NCBI RefSeq assembly: GCF_900167605.1
Contig: NZ_FUYH01000005.1
Span: 111,417 to 175,416, forward strand
DNA from: Caloramator quimbayensis
GTDB taxonomy: Bacteria > Bacillota > Clostridia > Clostridiales > Caloramatoraceae
Direction of reading: 5' to 3'
Length of the DNA stretch: 64,000 nt
The number at the start of each line of letters is the position of its first letter. Position 1 is the first letter of the stretch. The notes beneath the pieces were generated by a model. It had not been told where the DNA came from. It made no database searches and saw only the letters and a program-made list of their open reading frames with translations. Positions 45,053 to 53,316 of the stretch are shown piece by piece. The position numbers were made by a program, and so were the translations under genes.

Positions 45053-46793
45053 AAGTTACTATTTCATCAATTGTATCATTGTAAATAGTTTCTTTGCTTA
45101 AAAGTTCAAAGGCTATTTTATCGAGCTTATCCTTATTTTGCTTTAAAAGAGCAACAACTTCATCGTATAGCTTTATAATGCTTTCGTTGCATATTTTTAA
45201 TATTTCCTGTGAATTATTTACGCCTTCTCTCTCAAGGAGTTCGTAATTTAAAAGACCTGTGGCGTCAAACATGCCGTAGTATTTGGACATTAAAATCAGT
45301 GTTTTAGTAGCATTTTCAATATCTTTATAGGCTCCAGTTGTGATGTTTTCTTTTCCGAATATTATTTCCTCTGCGGCTCTTCCGCCAAGAGCTATTTTTA
45401 TATTATTTAAAAGATTATTTTTTGTTTGATACATTCTGTCAGGAGAAATATTTAGAGTATATCCTCCAGCACCCTTTGTGCTTGGAATTATTGTAACCTT
45501 TTTTATGATGTTTTCAGGACAGACGAGTTTTGTGATGAGTGCATGTCCTGCTTCATGATAGGCTGTTATTTTTTTATCCTCTTCTTTTAAAAAGCTTCTA
45601 TCCTTTTTTTCTGCACCTGCAATAACTACTCCATAGGCTTTATCTATATGTTCCATAGTTATATAATCTGAGTTTTCTTTTGCAGCAAGTATTGCAGCTT
45701 CATTGATAAGACTTTCAAGTTTTGCACCTGAAAAATAAACAGTCATTTGCGCTATTGAGTATAGGTCTACGTTTCCATCTAAAGGTTTATTCCTGCTATG
45801 AAGCTTTAATATTTCGTATCTTGCGTTTACATCAGGAAGTCCAACTTCTATGTGCCTGTCAAATCTTCCTGGACGAAGAAGGGCATCGTCTAAAGTATCG
45901 AGACGATTTGTTGCAGCCATTACAATAATCCCATCGCTGTCTTTAAAACCAGACATTTCTGCAAGAAGAGCATTTAAGGTTTGATCTCTTTCGTCTGAAC
46001 CTCCATCGGCTCTTGAATCTCTTTTTTTACCTATTGCATCGATTTCGTCAATAAAAATAACTGCCTTACCCTTTTCTCTTGCTTTTTTAAATAAATCTCT
46101 AATTCTTCCTGCACCGACACCTACATATATCTGTACAAAATCAGAGCCGTTTACTGCAAAAAATGGTACACTGGCTTCGCTTGCAAGAGCTTTTGCCATA
46201 AGAGTCTTACCTGTTCCAGGAGGACCATATAATATAACTCCTCTTGGCATTCTTGCGTTGTATTTAGAAAATTTTTCAGGAGAAACTATAAAATCAACAA
46301 GTTCTTTTATACTTTCCTTTGCTTCATCGTTTCCTGCAATATTATTAAAAGAAATACCTGAAGTTTTTTCTATTTCAGCATCTATTGTTGAAAGTTTGAA
46401 TGCACCTGAAACACTTTTGCCTCGGGAAGAAATTAGATAAACAGTTGCAGATATAATAAAGAATGAAAAGAGTGAAAGGGGAATAATGTCACTGCTTATA
46501 GGTCCTTTACCTTCATGTACATTAATTCCTTTGAGAAGTAGAAATTCTTTGAATGTGTCAGTTCTTGGATTCTGTGTGTAAAATATTTTGCTGTTTTTAA
46601 ATTTTATCTTTATCATTTCATTATTAGAGATATATACATCGGTTATGCTGCCCATTTCTACTTCTTTTAAAAATTGATTGTACTGAATTATATTTTTGCT
46701 TTTTAAAGAGGATTTATAGTTAAAGAAAATTCCAGCAATCAATATAAAAATAGCCAAGGGAATCAATATTCTTTTCTTTTTTATATTTTTCAT
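45048..46793 (-). CDS. ftsH: FtsH-like ATP-dependent membrane metalloprotease
   Basis: A 581-residue AAA+ protease. Two membrane segments (about 8-25 and 105-122) flank a small extracytoplasmic domain. AAA+ domain: Walker A GPPGTGKT (190-197), Walker B VIFIDEIDAIG, and second region RPGRFDRHIEVGLPD. Peptidase: zinc site HEAGH (413-417) with a later GGRAAEEIIFG. The pore loop reads FVQIYVGVGAGR, where FVEMFVGVGA is usual. It is somewhat shorter than typical FtsH and not next to tilS/hpt, so it may be a second copy with a special role; the main ftsH could be elsewhere. Confidence 0.9.
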   Translation of the reverse strand: MKNIKKKRILIPLAIFILIAGIFFNYKSSLKSKNIIQYNQFLKEVEMGSITDVYISNNEMIKIKFKNSKIFYTQNPRTDTFKEFLLLKGINVHEGKGPISSDIIPLSLFSFFIISATVYLISSRGKSVSGAFKLSTIDAEIEKTSGISFNNIAGNDEAKESIKELVDFIVSPEKFSKYNARMPRGVILYGPPGTGKTLMAKALASEASVPFFAVNGSDFVQIYVGVGAGRIRDLFKKAREKGKAVIFIDEIDAIGKKRDSRADGGSDERDQTLNALLAEMSGFKDSDGIIVMAATNRLDTLDDALLRPGRFDRHIEVGLPDVNARYEILKLHSRNKPLDGNVDLYSIAQMTVYFSGAKLESLINEAAILAAKENSDYITMEHIDKAYGVVIAGAEKKDRSFLKEEDKKITAYHEAGHALITKLVCPENIIKKVTIIPSTKGAGGYTLNISPDRMYQTKNNLLNNIKIALGGRAAEEIIFGKENITTGAYKDIENATKTLILMSKYYGMFDATGLLNYELLEREGVNNSQEILKICNESIIKLYDEVVALLKQNKDKLDKIAFELLSKETIYNDTIDEIVTS

Positions 46794-46830
46794 GAAATCA
46801 CCCCTTGATAATTTAGTTTACATAATATAG

Positions 46831-46858
46831 ATTATACTTGTTTTATGAAAATTGTAAA
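46831..46858 (-). promoter_or_regulatory. SigA promoter of the FtsH-like gene
   Basis: On the minus strand: TTTACA (46858-46853), a 16-bp spacer and perfect TATAAT (46836-46831). Confidence 0.65.
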
Positions 46859-46967
46859 ATTATTTACATAAATATTTCCTTGTTATTTAATGTTATAATT
46901 AACAATAGGTATTAAACGAAAAAATTGATATAATATAAAAAATAGATTATGTTGAGGAGATATAATT

Positions 46968-47429
46968 ATGAAGAAGGTTATAATCTATGCTGATGGAGGA
47001 TGCAGGGGGAACGGAAAGGAGAATACTATAGGAGGATATGGAATAGTTTTAAAATACAAAGATGTTGTTAAAGAAGTCAAAAAAGGTTTTAAAAATACTA
47101 CGAACAATATAATGGAACTTACAGCAGTTATAGATGCCCTTTTGCTGCTTAAAGAACCATGCTTTGTTGAATTATACAGTGATTCCGCTTATGTTGTAAA
47201 TGCATTTAATAAAGGATGGATACAAAAATGGCAGAAAAACGGCTGGGTTACAAGTGCTAAAAAACCTGTAAAAAACAAAGAGCTATGGCAAAAGCTGATT
47301 GAACTTACTAAGTATCATAAAGTAGAATTTATAAAGGTTGAAGGACATTCTGATAATGAATTGAATAATAGATGTGATGAACTTGCAAATAAAGCGATGG
47401 ATGAAATGGAAAATAACATTAATAAATAG
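46968..47429 (+). CDS. rnhA: Ribonuclease HI
   Basis: Degrades the RNA strand of RNA-DNA hybrids. The 153-residue protein has the catalytic carboxylates in the usual order: [11 protein letters not shown] (Asp), [13 protein letters not shown] (Glu), [11 protein letters not shown] (Asp) and [12 protein letters not shown] (Asp), plus the [21 protein letters not shown] basic handle typical of bacterial RNase HI. GAGGAG precedes the ATG. It is divergent from the FtsH-like gene and about 95 bp before pckA, which has its own promoter. Confidence 0.94.
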   Translation: MKKVIIYADGGCRGNGKENTIGGYGIVLKYKDVVKEVKKGFKNTTNNIMELTAVIDALLLLKEPCFVELYSDSAYVVNAFNKGWIQKWQKNGWVTSAKKPVKNKELWQKLIELTKYHKVEFIKVEGHSDNELNNRCDELANKAMDEMENNINK

Positions 47430-47463
47430 AAAAATGCAAGAAATATGTTAAAATAAATCAAAT

Positions 47464-47492
47464 TTGCAATTATCCCTTCATTATTTTATAAT
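47464..47492 (+). promoter_or_regulatory. SigA promoter of pckA
   Basis: TTGCAA (47464-47469), a 17-bp spacer and perfect TATAAT (47487-47492). Confidence 0.8.
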
Positions 47493-47516
47493 AGAATTAG
47501 ATATAGATGAAGGGAT
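47472..47516 (+). promoter_or_regulatory. Inverted repeat spanning the pckA promoter (possible operator)
   Basis: Perfect 10-bp arms ATCCCTTCAT (47472-47481) and ATGAAGGGAT (47507-47516), 25 bp apart. The left arm lies in the -35/-10 spacer and so is not transcribed, which favours a DNA operator over an RNA hairpin. Confidence 0.45.
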
Positions 47517-47524
47517 GAGGTCTT

Positions 47525-49099
47525 ATGGAAATAGAAAAAGAATTAAATAATCTGGGATTAATTAATTTTAAAAATGTTTATAGAAATCTCTCAGTATGCA
47601 AACTTGTTGAAAATTCAATATTGAGAGGAGAAGGGAACCTGACATTATCAGGGGCTTTAAACATTAATACAGGGAAATATACAGGACGTTCACCAAAGGA
47701 TAGATACATTGTTGATTCGAAAGAAATACACAATGATATAAATTGGGGAGATACGAATATTGCGATTAGTGAGGAGAATTTTGAAAGACTATATGCAAGA
47801 TTGCTGGCATATTTTCAAAACAAAGACATATATGTGTTTGATGGTTTTGTTGGTGCTGACAAAAGATATTCTATGTCAGTAAGGTTTATTAATGAACTTT
47901 CCTCACAAAATTTATTTGTTCATCAGCTTTTTATTAGACCAACGAAAAAACAGCTTGAGGATTTTTACCCTGATTTTACGGTTATATGTGCTCCAGGATT
48001 TAAAGCAAATCCTGAAACAGATGGAACAAATTCGGAAGCATTTGTAATTATAAATATTGAAAGAAAATTAATTATAATTGGCGGTACTATGTACTGCGGA
48101 GAGCTTAAGAAGTCTATTTTTTCTGTTATGAATTACTTTATGCCAAAGTATGGTATATTATCTATGCACTGTTCTGCAAATATTGGAAAAGAAAATGATA
48201 CAGCTCTTTTCTTCGGACTTTCTGGAACGGGTAAAACAACGCTGTCAGCAGATCCTGAAAGAAGACTTATAGGAGATGATGAGCATGGATGGTCTGAAGA
48301 TGGAATATTTAACTTTGAAGGAGGATGTTATGCTAAATGCATTAATCTTTCAAAGGAAAATGAGCCGCAAATTTGGAATGCAATTCGATTTGGAACTTTG
48401 ATTGAGAATGTAGTTATTGATGGAGAAGGCAGGGAGGATTATGCTGATTCTAAGTATACTGAAAATACAAGGGCGGCATATCCAATAGAATATATACCTA
48501 ATGCTGCTACTGAAGGAATAGGAAGTCATCCTAAAACTATATTGTTTTTAACTGCCGATGCCTTTGGAGTGTTGCCTCCTATTTCTAAACTCTCAAAGGA
48601 ACAGGCGATGTATCATTTTGTATCTGGTTATACAAGTAAAATTGCAGGAACAGAAAGAGGAATAAAGGAGCCTGTGGCTACTTTTTCAGCATGCTATGGA
48701 GAACCATTCATGCTTTTAAACCCATTATTTTATGCTAAGATGCTTGGAGAAAAGATTGAAAAATATAATGTCAATGTTTATCTTGTAAACACAGGATGGA
48801 TAAAAGGACCTTATGGTGTAGGGGAGAGGATTAGCCTTTCTTATACAAGAAGTATGGTAAGGGCTGCTATAACTGGAGAACTTGACAATGCTGAGTATGA
48901 GCTGCATCCTATTTTCAATGTGCTTATGCCCAAAAAATGCAGCAACGTTCCAGAGGAAATTCTTAATCAAGTAAATACTTGGAATGATAAGCAGAAATAT
49001 TATGATACTGCCTATAAACTATTAGAGAAATTCAATAACAATTATAAAAAGTTTCACATACCGGAGTTTATGAAAGAAGCAGCAAGTGCATTAAGATAA
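47525..49099 (+). CDS. pckA: Phosphoenolpyruvate carboxykinase (ATP)
   Basis: Interconverts oxaloacetate plus ATP and PEP plus CO2; in anaerobes it may run either way. The 524-residue protein has TGRSPKDRYIV, FVHQLFIRPTK, MHCSANIG, the kinase loop GLSGTGKTTLSADP, the metal site GDDEHGW and FNFEGGCYAKCI, all standard for the ATP-dependent family. The ATG follows AGGGATGAGG closely. The promoter and a possible operator are listed separately. Together with glpX at 50.7 kb it provides the gluconeogenic steps of this region. Confidence 0.96.
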   Translation: MEIEKELNNLGLINFKNVYRNLSVCKLVENSILRGEGNLTLSGALNINTGKYTGRSPKDRYIVDSKEIHNDINWGDTNIAISEENFERLYARLLAYFQNKDIYVFDGFVGADKRYSMSVRFINELSSQNLFVHQLFIRPTKKQLEDFYPDFTVICAPGFKANPETDGTNSEAFVIINIERKLIIIGGTMYCGELKKSIFSVMNYFMPKYGILSMHCSANIGKENDTALFFGLSGTGKTTLSADPERRLIGDDEHGWSEDGIFNFEGGCYAKCINLSKENEPQIWNAIRFGTLIENVVIDGEGREDYADSKYTENTRAAYPIEYIPNAATEGIGSHPKTILFLTADAFGVLPPISKLSKEQAMYHFVSGYTSKIAGTERGIKEPVATFSACYGEPFMLLNPLFYAKMLGEKIEKYNVNVYLVNTGWIKGPYGVGERISLSYTRSMVRAAITGELDNAEYELHPIFNVLMPKKCSNVPEEILNQVNTWNDKQKYYDTAYKLLEKFNNNYKKFHIPEFMKEAASALR

Positions 49100-49126
49100 A
49101 GAGCAGAATTTCTGCTCTTTTTTGTT
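49098..49126 (+). terminator. Intrinsic terminator after pckA
   Basis: AAAGAGCAGA / TCTGCTCTTT, a 10-bp stem with a 3-nt loop, followed by TTTTG. Confidence 0.85.
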
Positions 49127-49181
49127 AAGAAAATCGCTTTATATACGATATATATATAGAATTGATTTTGGAGGGATTTCT

Positions 49182-49613
49182 ATGAGAATAAATAGAGCAG
49201 TGAATACATCAAAAGTAACTAATAACAATAACATCGTAAATAAAAATATAAAATCAGAATCCTTCTCTCTATCTCTCGATATGGCAAACAAGGATCAAAC
49301 AGAGCAGAAGCTGATGAGAATGCTAAGGAATATAGAAAATATAGGAAAAAAGCTTATCTCAACAAGAAGTTTAGAAGATGCAAAAGAGTACAAATCAAAG
49401 ATACAGGAATATTTATCCTTTGTCGTTAAGAATGTATATATATTGAAGAAGGAATCCTCTCCTTTTAATTATGGAATAAGAGTAAGAATTGAAATAATAA
49501 ATAAAAAGCTTGATGAAATAACAAAGGAACTTATTGAAAATCAAAAAAGTACTATTGAGTTTGCTGATAAGATTGAAGAGATAAAAGGATTGCTTGTTGA
49601 TGTATATAAATAA
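49182..49613 (+). CDS. YaaR-like (DUF327) protein
   Basis: A 143-residue basic, helical protein with no membrane segment. A low-complexity Asn/Ser-rich N-terminus is followed by a coiled-coil-like core (EQKLMRMLRNIENIGKKLISTRSLEDAKEYKSKIQEYL, SPFNYGIRVRIEIINKKLDEIT) matching the YaaR family as I know it. The function of YaaR is unknown. The ATG at 49182 has GGAGGGATT upstream. It lies just before the 6S RNA gene. Confidence 0.75.
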   Translation: MRINRAVNTSKVTNNNNIVNKNIKSESFSLSLDMANKDQTEQKLMRMLRNIENIGKKLISTRSLEDAKEYKSKIQEYLSFVVKNVYILKKESSPFNYGIRVRIEIINKKLDEITKELIENQKSTIEFADKIEEIKGLLVDVYK

Positions 49614-49664
49614 TAGGATTGTATGGTAAAGTTAGTTAATGGTAATAATGGATATATATTTCTC

Positions 49665-49693
49665 TTAACATTGCGTAGCATTTTTGATATAAT
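49665..49693 (+). promoter_or_regulatory. SigA promoter of 6S RNA
   Basis: TTAACA (49665-49670), a 17-bp spacer and perfect TATAAT (49688-49693), placing the start at about 49700. Confidence 0.8.
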
Positions 49694-49699
49694 GAGTAT

Positions 49700-49880
49700 A
49701 CGAAATCCTGAGATGTTCGTCGAGCCTGTAATTTCAACCGACAGATAAAGTAAGGGAGTTTGCGTCGGTATATGGATGCCGTGTCTATTTATTAGAATCG
49801 CAGATATATTCCGCAAAACACCCACCTGCAGAGAGTGCGGGTATGAAATTAACAGGCAGCGGCATGTTGGGAGTTTTTTT
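49700..49880 (+). ncRNA. ssrS: 6S RNA
   Basis: An RNA of about 180 nt that mimics an open promoter and binds the SigA RNA polymerase. The 5' end AAATCCTGAGATGTTCGTCG and 3' end GGCAGCGGCATGTTGGGAGT are the two halves of the terminal stem and closely resemble the ends of known 6S RNAs (for example CUGAGAUGUUCG and GGCGGCAUCUCGG in E. coli). A T-tract (GAGTTTTTTT) ends the gene. The middle holds an AT-rich bulge region and a CACCCACCTGCAGAGAGTGCGGGT hairpin-like stretch. There is no coding frame across it. Confidence 0.88.
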
Positions 49881-49932
49881 ATGCTTAACTATTGACATTA
49901 TTATAAAATATGATAAACTATATTTTGTCAGC

Positions 49933-50007
49933 GGTCCTATGGTCTAGTGGTTAGGACGCCGCCCTCTCACGGCGGTAACAGGGGTTCGAATCCCCTTAGG
50001 ACTACCA
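49933..50007 (+). tRNA. tRNA-Glu (anticodon CTC)
   Basis: 75 nt including encoded CCA. Acceptor GGTCCTA / TAGGACT (first pair G-U), D arm GTCTAGTGGTTAGGAC, anticodon stem CCGCC / GGCGG with loop CTCTCAC, T arm AGGGG-TTCGAAT-CCCCT. Confidence 0.97.
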
Positions 50008-50016
50008 ATTTAATAT

Positions 50017-50091
50017 GGTCCTATGGTCTAGCGGTTAGGACGCCGCCCTCTCACGGCGGTAACAGGGGTTCGAGTCCCCTTAGGACTACCA
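50017..50091 (+). tRNA. tRNA-Glu (anticodon CTC), second copy
   Basis: Nearly identical to the copy 9 bp upstream: differs in the D loop (AGCGG for AGTGG) and in the T loop (CGAGT for CGAAT). CCA is encoded. The pair is probably co-transcribed. Confidence 0.97.
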
Positions 50092-50124
50092 AAAAATCTA
50101 TCCTCTATAGGATAGATTTTTTTC
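50092..50124 (+). terminator. Intrinsic terminator after the tRNA-Glu pair
   Basis: AAAAATCTATCCT / AGGATAGATTTTT with a short loop, followed by TTT. Confidence 0.85.
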
Positions 50125-50190
50125 ATATACATAAAAATAGTATATTTTTTATATATTAGTAAATACTATTTTCGGAGGTGAAATTTATAT

Positions 50191-50550
50191 ATGTCACACT
50201 ACGTCGAAAAATCAAGACCAAGCTTTTTAGGAGCAATTATTAGATTCTTTATAGCTGCAATCGTGTTAGTGGCTACAAGCTATATAGTCCCCGGATTTTT
50301 TGTTGCAGGTTTTTGGACGGCTTTTTTAGCGGCCATTGTTATTGCAGCAATTGATTATTTAATATCTGCAGCATTTAATTTTAATGCTTCTCCTTTTGGA
50401 AGAGGAGTGGTAGGTTTTTTAGTATCGGCATTAATAATTTATCTAACGCAGTTCATAGTTGGCGGAGTCGTTGTTAGCATATGGGGTGCCATTTTAGCTG
50501 CATTTGTCATAGGCGTGCTTGATATTATTATACCTGTTAGATTAATGTAA
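50191..50550 (+). CDS. Phage-holin-family (4-TMS) small membrane protein
   Basis: A 119-residue protein with four hydrophobic segments separated by short loops: IRFFIAAIVLVATSYIVPGF, WTAFLAAIVIAAIDYLIS, VVGFLVSALIIYLTQF and IWGAILAAFVIGVLDIIIP. This corresponds to the 4-TMS holin-like family (PF04020) found on many chromosomes outside prophages, where its role is unknown. There are no other phage genes around. The start has GGAGGTGA. Confidence 0.8.
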   Translation: MSHYVEKSRPSFLGAIIRFFIAAIVLVATSYIVPGFFVAGFWTAFLAAIVIAAIDYLISAAFNFNASPFGRGVVGFLVSALIIYLTQFIVGGVVVSIWGAILAAFVIGVLDIIIPVRLM

Positions 50551-50564
50551 ATATATATAATTGT

Positions 50565-50598
50565 ATTTAAGCAAGTAGATTACTCTACTTGCTTAAAT
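50565..50598 (+). terminator. Hairpin terminator after the holin-like gene
   Basis: A 15-bp perfect stem ATTTAAGCAAGTAGA / TCTACTTGCTTAAAT with a 4-nt loop; the T-tract is weak. Confidence 0.65.
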
Positions 50599-50612
50599 TA
50601 TGTGCAATATAT

Positions 50613-50640
50613 TTGAAATACAAATAATATATGATATAAT
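50613..50640 (+). promoter_or_regulatory. SigA promoter of glpX
   Basis: TTGAAA (50613-50618), a 16-bp spacer and perfect TATAAT (50635-50640). Confidence 0.7.
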
Positions 50641-50671
50641 ATTTATCAGAATTATATTTGGAGGTTTTTGT

Positions 50672-51670
50672 ATGGAACGGTATGATATTGCCATGGGTAT
50701 TGTAAGGGTTACAGAAGCAGCTGCTCTCTCTTGCTCTAAGCTTCTTGGACGGGGAAGTGTTGAGCTTATAGAAAAGGCTGCAGTTGATGGTGTAAGACAT
50801 GCATTTGAATTGCTGCCTATTAAAGGAAGAGTAGTTATTGGAGAATGCGAACTTGATAAATGCCCTATTCTTTACATAGGAGAAAAAGTAGGTATGTGGG
50901 AGGATGGTCAGGAGGAATTTGATATTGCTGCAGATCCATTAGACGGCTCGATACTTGTTGCAAAGGGAAGTCCTAATGCTATTTCAGCCATTGCTGTTTC
51001 AAAAAAAGGCGGAATTTTCAGAGCACCTCAGATATATATGCAAAAGATTGCAGTAGGACCTAAAGCTAAAGGTTCAATAGATATCAATTTATCATTAAAA
51101 GAAAATATTTATAATATAGCAGATTCATTAAATAAGGATGTTAAAGAAATTACAGTTATGATACAGGATAGGCAAAGACATGAAAAACTAATAAAAGAAG
51201 CAAGGGAAATAGGAGTTAGGGTTAAACTTTTTAAAGAAGGAGATGTTGCGGCTGCCCTTGCAACAGCTTTTGAAGATACAGGAGTTGATATGCTTATAGG
51301 TATAGGCGGCGCACCAGAGGGTGTTCTTGCAGCTGCAGCTTTAAAATGCCTTAGGGGAGAAATTCAAGTAAAACTTCTTCCGGAAAATGAAAGACAGATT
51401 GAAATGTGTAAAAGGGCAGGTATAGAGGATATAAGCCGAGTTTTAGAAATTGAGGATCTTATAACTGAAGATGATGTATATTTTGCTGCAACAGCGATTA
51501 CTGACTGTGATATTTTGAAAGGAATAACCTATAAACAGGATATAGTTAAAACCCATTCAGTAGTTATGAGATATGAAACAGGGGTTGTTCGCTTTGTTGA
51601 TGCGACTCATAAACTTGATAGCAGCCTTTTAAACATAAGAGAAGACTTTAAATTATATAAAAAAGTTTGA
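50672..51670 (+). CDS. glpX: Fructose-1,6-bisphosphatase class II
   Basis: Gluconeogenic phosphatase. The 332-residue protein has RVTEAAALSCSKLLGRG at the N-terminus, the metal/phosphate motif DPLDGS near residue 87 (in FDIAADPLDGSILVAKG), GIGGAPEGVLAAAALKCL and FAATAITDCDILKG, all typical of GlpX. The ATG at 50672 has GGAGG upstream; the longer frame starts inside the preceding hairpin. It is monocistronic, flanked by its own promoter and terminator. Confidence 0.95.
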   Translation: MERYDIAMGIVRVTEAAALSCSKLLGRGSVELIEKAAVDGVRHAFELLPIKGRVVIGECELDKCPILYIGEKVGMWEDGQEEFDIAADPLDGSILVAKGSPNAISAIAVSKKGGIFRAPQIYMQKIAVGPKAKGSIDINLSLKENIYNIADSLNKDVKEITVMIQDRQRHEKLIKEAREIGVRVKLFKEGDVAAALATAFEDTGVDMLIGIGGAPEGVLAAAALKCLRGEIQVKLLPENERQIEMCKRAGIEDISRVLEIEDLITEDDVYFAATAITDCDILKGITYKQDIVKTHSVVMRYETGVVRFVDATHKLDSSLLNIREDFKLYKKV

Positions 51671-51695
51671 ATAATTTTTATAAAAAGATATATAT

Positions 51696-51737
51696 AGAAC
51701 TATTTTCTTTATTACATATAAGAAAATAGTTCTTTTT
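51696..51737 (+). terminator. Intrinsic terminator after glpX
   Basis: AGAACTATTTTCTT / AAGAAAATAGTTCT, a 14-bp perfect stem, followed by TTTTT. Confidence 0.85.
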
Positions 51738-51823
51738 TGCAAAGCTATTAGTGGTTGCTAATTATAAATTTTTCTGGTACTTTAAAACATAAGAAAATAC
51801 TAAACTAAAAAGGGGAAGATAAT

Positions 51824-52375
51824 TTGAGAACCTTTATTACTCTTGAATTTGATAAAAAGACGAAGGAAGAAATTATAGAGATTCAAAAAATGATTAGAGA
51901 GAACAGTTATTCAGGAAGATTCAAGTATATTGATAATTTTCATCTTACTCTTAAATTCTTAGGTGAAACAGATTTGATAACAATTGACATGATAAATGAT
52001 GAACTGAATAAAAAATTAAAGGGTTTTAAATGTTTTAAACTTAATTTTTCTGGCATTGGAGCCTTTGGTGTGGGTAGAACAACAAGAACTATATATTTAA
52101 AAGTAAAAAACCCTTTGGATAGAATTAATCACCTTTTTAATATTGTTGATGAAGCTACGGCATTATATGGTTTTAAATTAGAGAATAAATATGTACCTCA
52201 TGTTACTATTGCTCAGGATGTTGAACTAAAAATACCCTTTAATGAAATAGCTGATAAATCTGAGAGCTTATTTAATAAAGAAATATTTTTTGATAAATTA
52301 GTTATTATGAAAAGTGAACAAAAATCAGGTAAAAGGATATACTCCCCATTAAAAACAATTCTGTTTGATAAATAA
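51824..52375 (+). CDS. thpR: RNA 2',3'-cyclic phosphodiesterase
   Basis: A 183-residue 2H phosphoesterase. Both catalytic HxT motifs are visible: FHLTLKFLGE (near residue 44) and PHVTIAQD (near residue 127). Historically called 2'-5' RNA ligase (LigT), it opens 2',3'-cyclic phosphate ends. The start is TTG, with AGGGGAAG upstream. It is the first of a run of six plus-strand genes with short gaps. Confidence 0.92.
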   Translation: MRTFITLEFDKKTKEEIIEIQKMIRENSYSGRFKYIDNFHLTLKFLGETDLITIDMINDELNKKLKGFKCFKLNFSGIGAFGVGRTTRTIYLKVKNPLDRINHLFNIVDEATALYGFKLENKYVPHVTIAQDVELKIPFNEIADKSESLFNKEIFFDKLVIMKSEQKSGKRIYSPLKTILFDK

Positions 52376-52422
52376 TCTAAATATAGCATAATATATTTAT
52401 AGAAATTGATGGGGATGATTTA

Positions 52423-53064
52423 ATGAAAAAAAGTCGCATTCCTGCATTACTTTTTTTAATCATTCTGATAGGAGTAGTAATATATTTTAGAAGAGATATT
52501 GCAGCAGTTACAAAAAATCCTCAACTATTTAGAGATTTTATAAAATCTTATGGAAATTTTGCTATTCCAATATATTTGCTATTAAGTTCAATACGTTCGG
52601 TTTTTCTTCTCCCTGCAGGTGTATTTGCAATAGCATCAGGAATTACTTTTGGTGTATTTTTGGGCTCAATTTTAACCTGTATAGGAGTGACTTTAAGCGG
52701 AATATTAGCTTTTTTTATTTCAAGAATTGCAGGGAAAAGTTTTGCTGTAAAATTATTTGGAGATAAAATAAAAACTGTTGAAAACAAAATTAAAAACAAG
52801 GGAGCGTTATATATCGCTGCACTTAGAATGGTGCCCATATTTCCTTTTGATGCAATAAGTTATGTTTCCGGTTTTTCCAATATAAAATTGACGAGTTTTA
52901 TATTTGGAACATTTATAGGAAGTGTACCTGGAGCCTTTGTTTATACATACCTTGGCAGTAATATTGTAAATATACATTCAAAGCAGTTTATTTTATCTTT
53001 ATGTTTAGTTATAATAATTTCGTTGATACCATTATTATATAAGTATGTATTAAAGAGAGGATGA
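52423..53064 (+). CDS. TVP38/TMEM64 (DedA superfamily) membrane protein
   Basis: A 213-residue protein with about six hydrophobic segments. The VTT-domain core is seen in LLSSIRSVFLLPAGVFAIASGITFG and ALRMVPIFPFDAISYVSGFSNIKLTSFIFGTFIG, where the reentrant F/P-x-x-P motif and conserved Arg occur. Such proteins act in lipid scrambling or membrane homeostasis; the substrate here is not defined. Confidence 0.87.
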   Translation: MKKSRIPALLFLIILIGVVIYFRRDIAAVTKNPQLFRDFIKSYGNFAIPIYLLLSSIRSVFLLPAGVFAIASGITFGVFLGSILTCIGVTLSGILAFFISRIAGKSFAVKLFGDKIKTVENKIKNKGALYIAALRMVPIFPFDAISYVSGFSNIKLTSFIFGTFIGSVPGAFVYTYLGSNIVNIHSKQFILSLCLVIIISLIPLLYKYVLKRG

Positions 53065-53070
53065 TATTAT

Positions 53071-53301
53071 ATGGTAACAAAAGAACAAATACAAAGAATT
53101 AACGAATTATATAAAAAGCAGACTGAAGGAGGTCTGACAGAAGAAGAAAAAAAAGAACAATATGAATTGAGAAGACTTTATGTAGAATCTGTTAAGGAAA
53201 ATTTAAGATCACAGCTTGAAAAAATTAAGATAGTAGATGAAAAGGAAAATAAAATGATGAATAATGATGGTAAATGCAGTTGTCATAATCATAAACATTA
53301 A
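53071..53301 (+). CDS. DUF896 (YnzC-like) small protein with Cys/His tail
   Basis: A 76-residue protein. Residues 1-55 match the two-helix DUF896 family (RINELYKKQTEGGLTEEEKKEQYELRRLYVESVKENLR), whose Bacillus member YnzC is linked to the SOS region. The last residues, CSCHNHKH, are unusual and could bind metal. It lies 6 bp after the TVP38 gene and 15 bp before the next gene. Confidence 0.88.
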   Translation: MVTKEQIQRINELYKKQTEGGLTEEEKKEQYELRRLYVESVKENLRSQLEKIKIVDEKENKMMNNDGKCSCHNHKH

Positions 53302-53316
53302 ATTTAAGGTGAAAGT

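Noticed and set aside
49541..49825. Minus-strand open frame of 94 codons
   Set aside because: It covers the 6S RNA gene and the end of the YaaR-like gene; the RNA assignment explains the sequence.
49947..50159. Plus-strand open frame with repeated VRTPPSHGGNRGS sequence
   Set aside because: The repeat arises because the frame runs through two nearly identical tRNA-Glu genes.
50191..50550. Prophage remnant suggested by the holin-family name
   Set aside because: No endolysin, structural or integrase genes lie nearby, and this 4-TMS family is common on chromosomes outside prophages.
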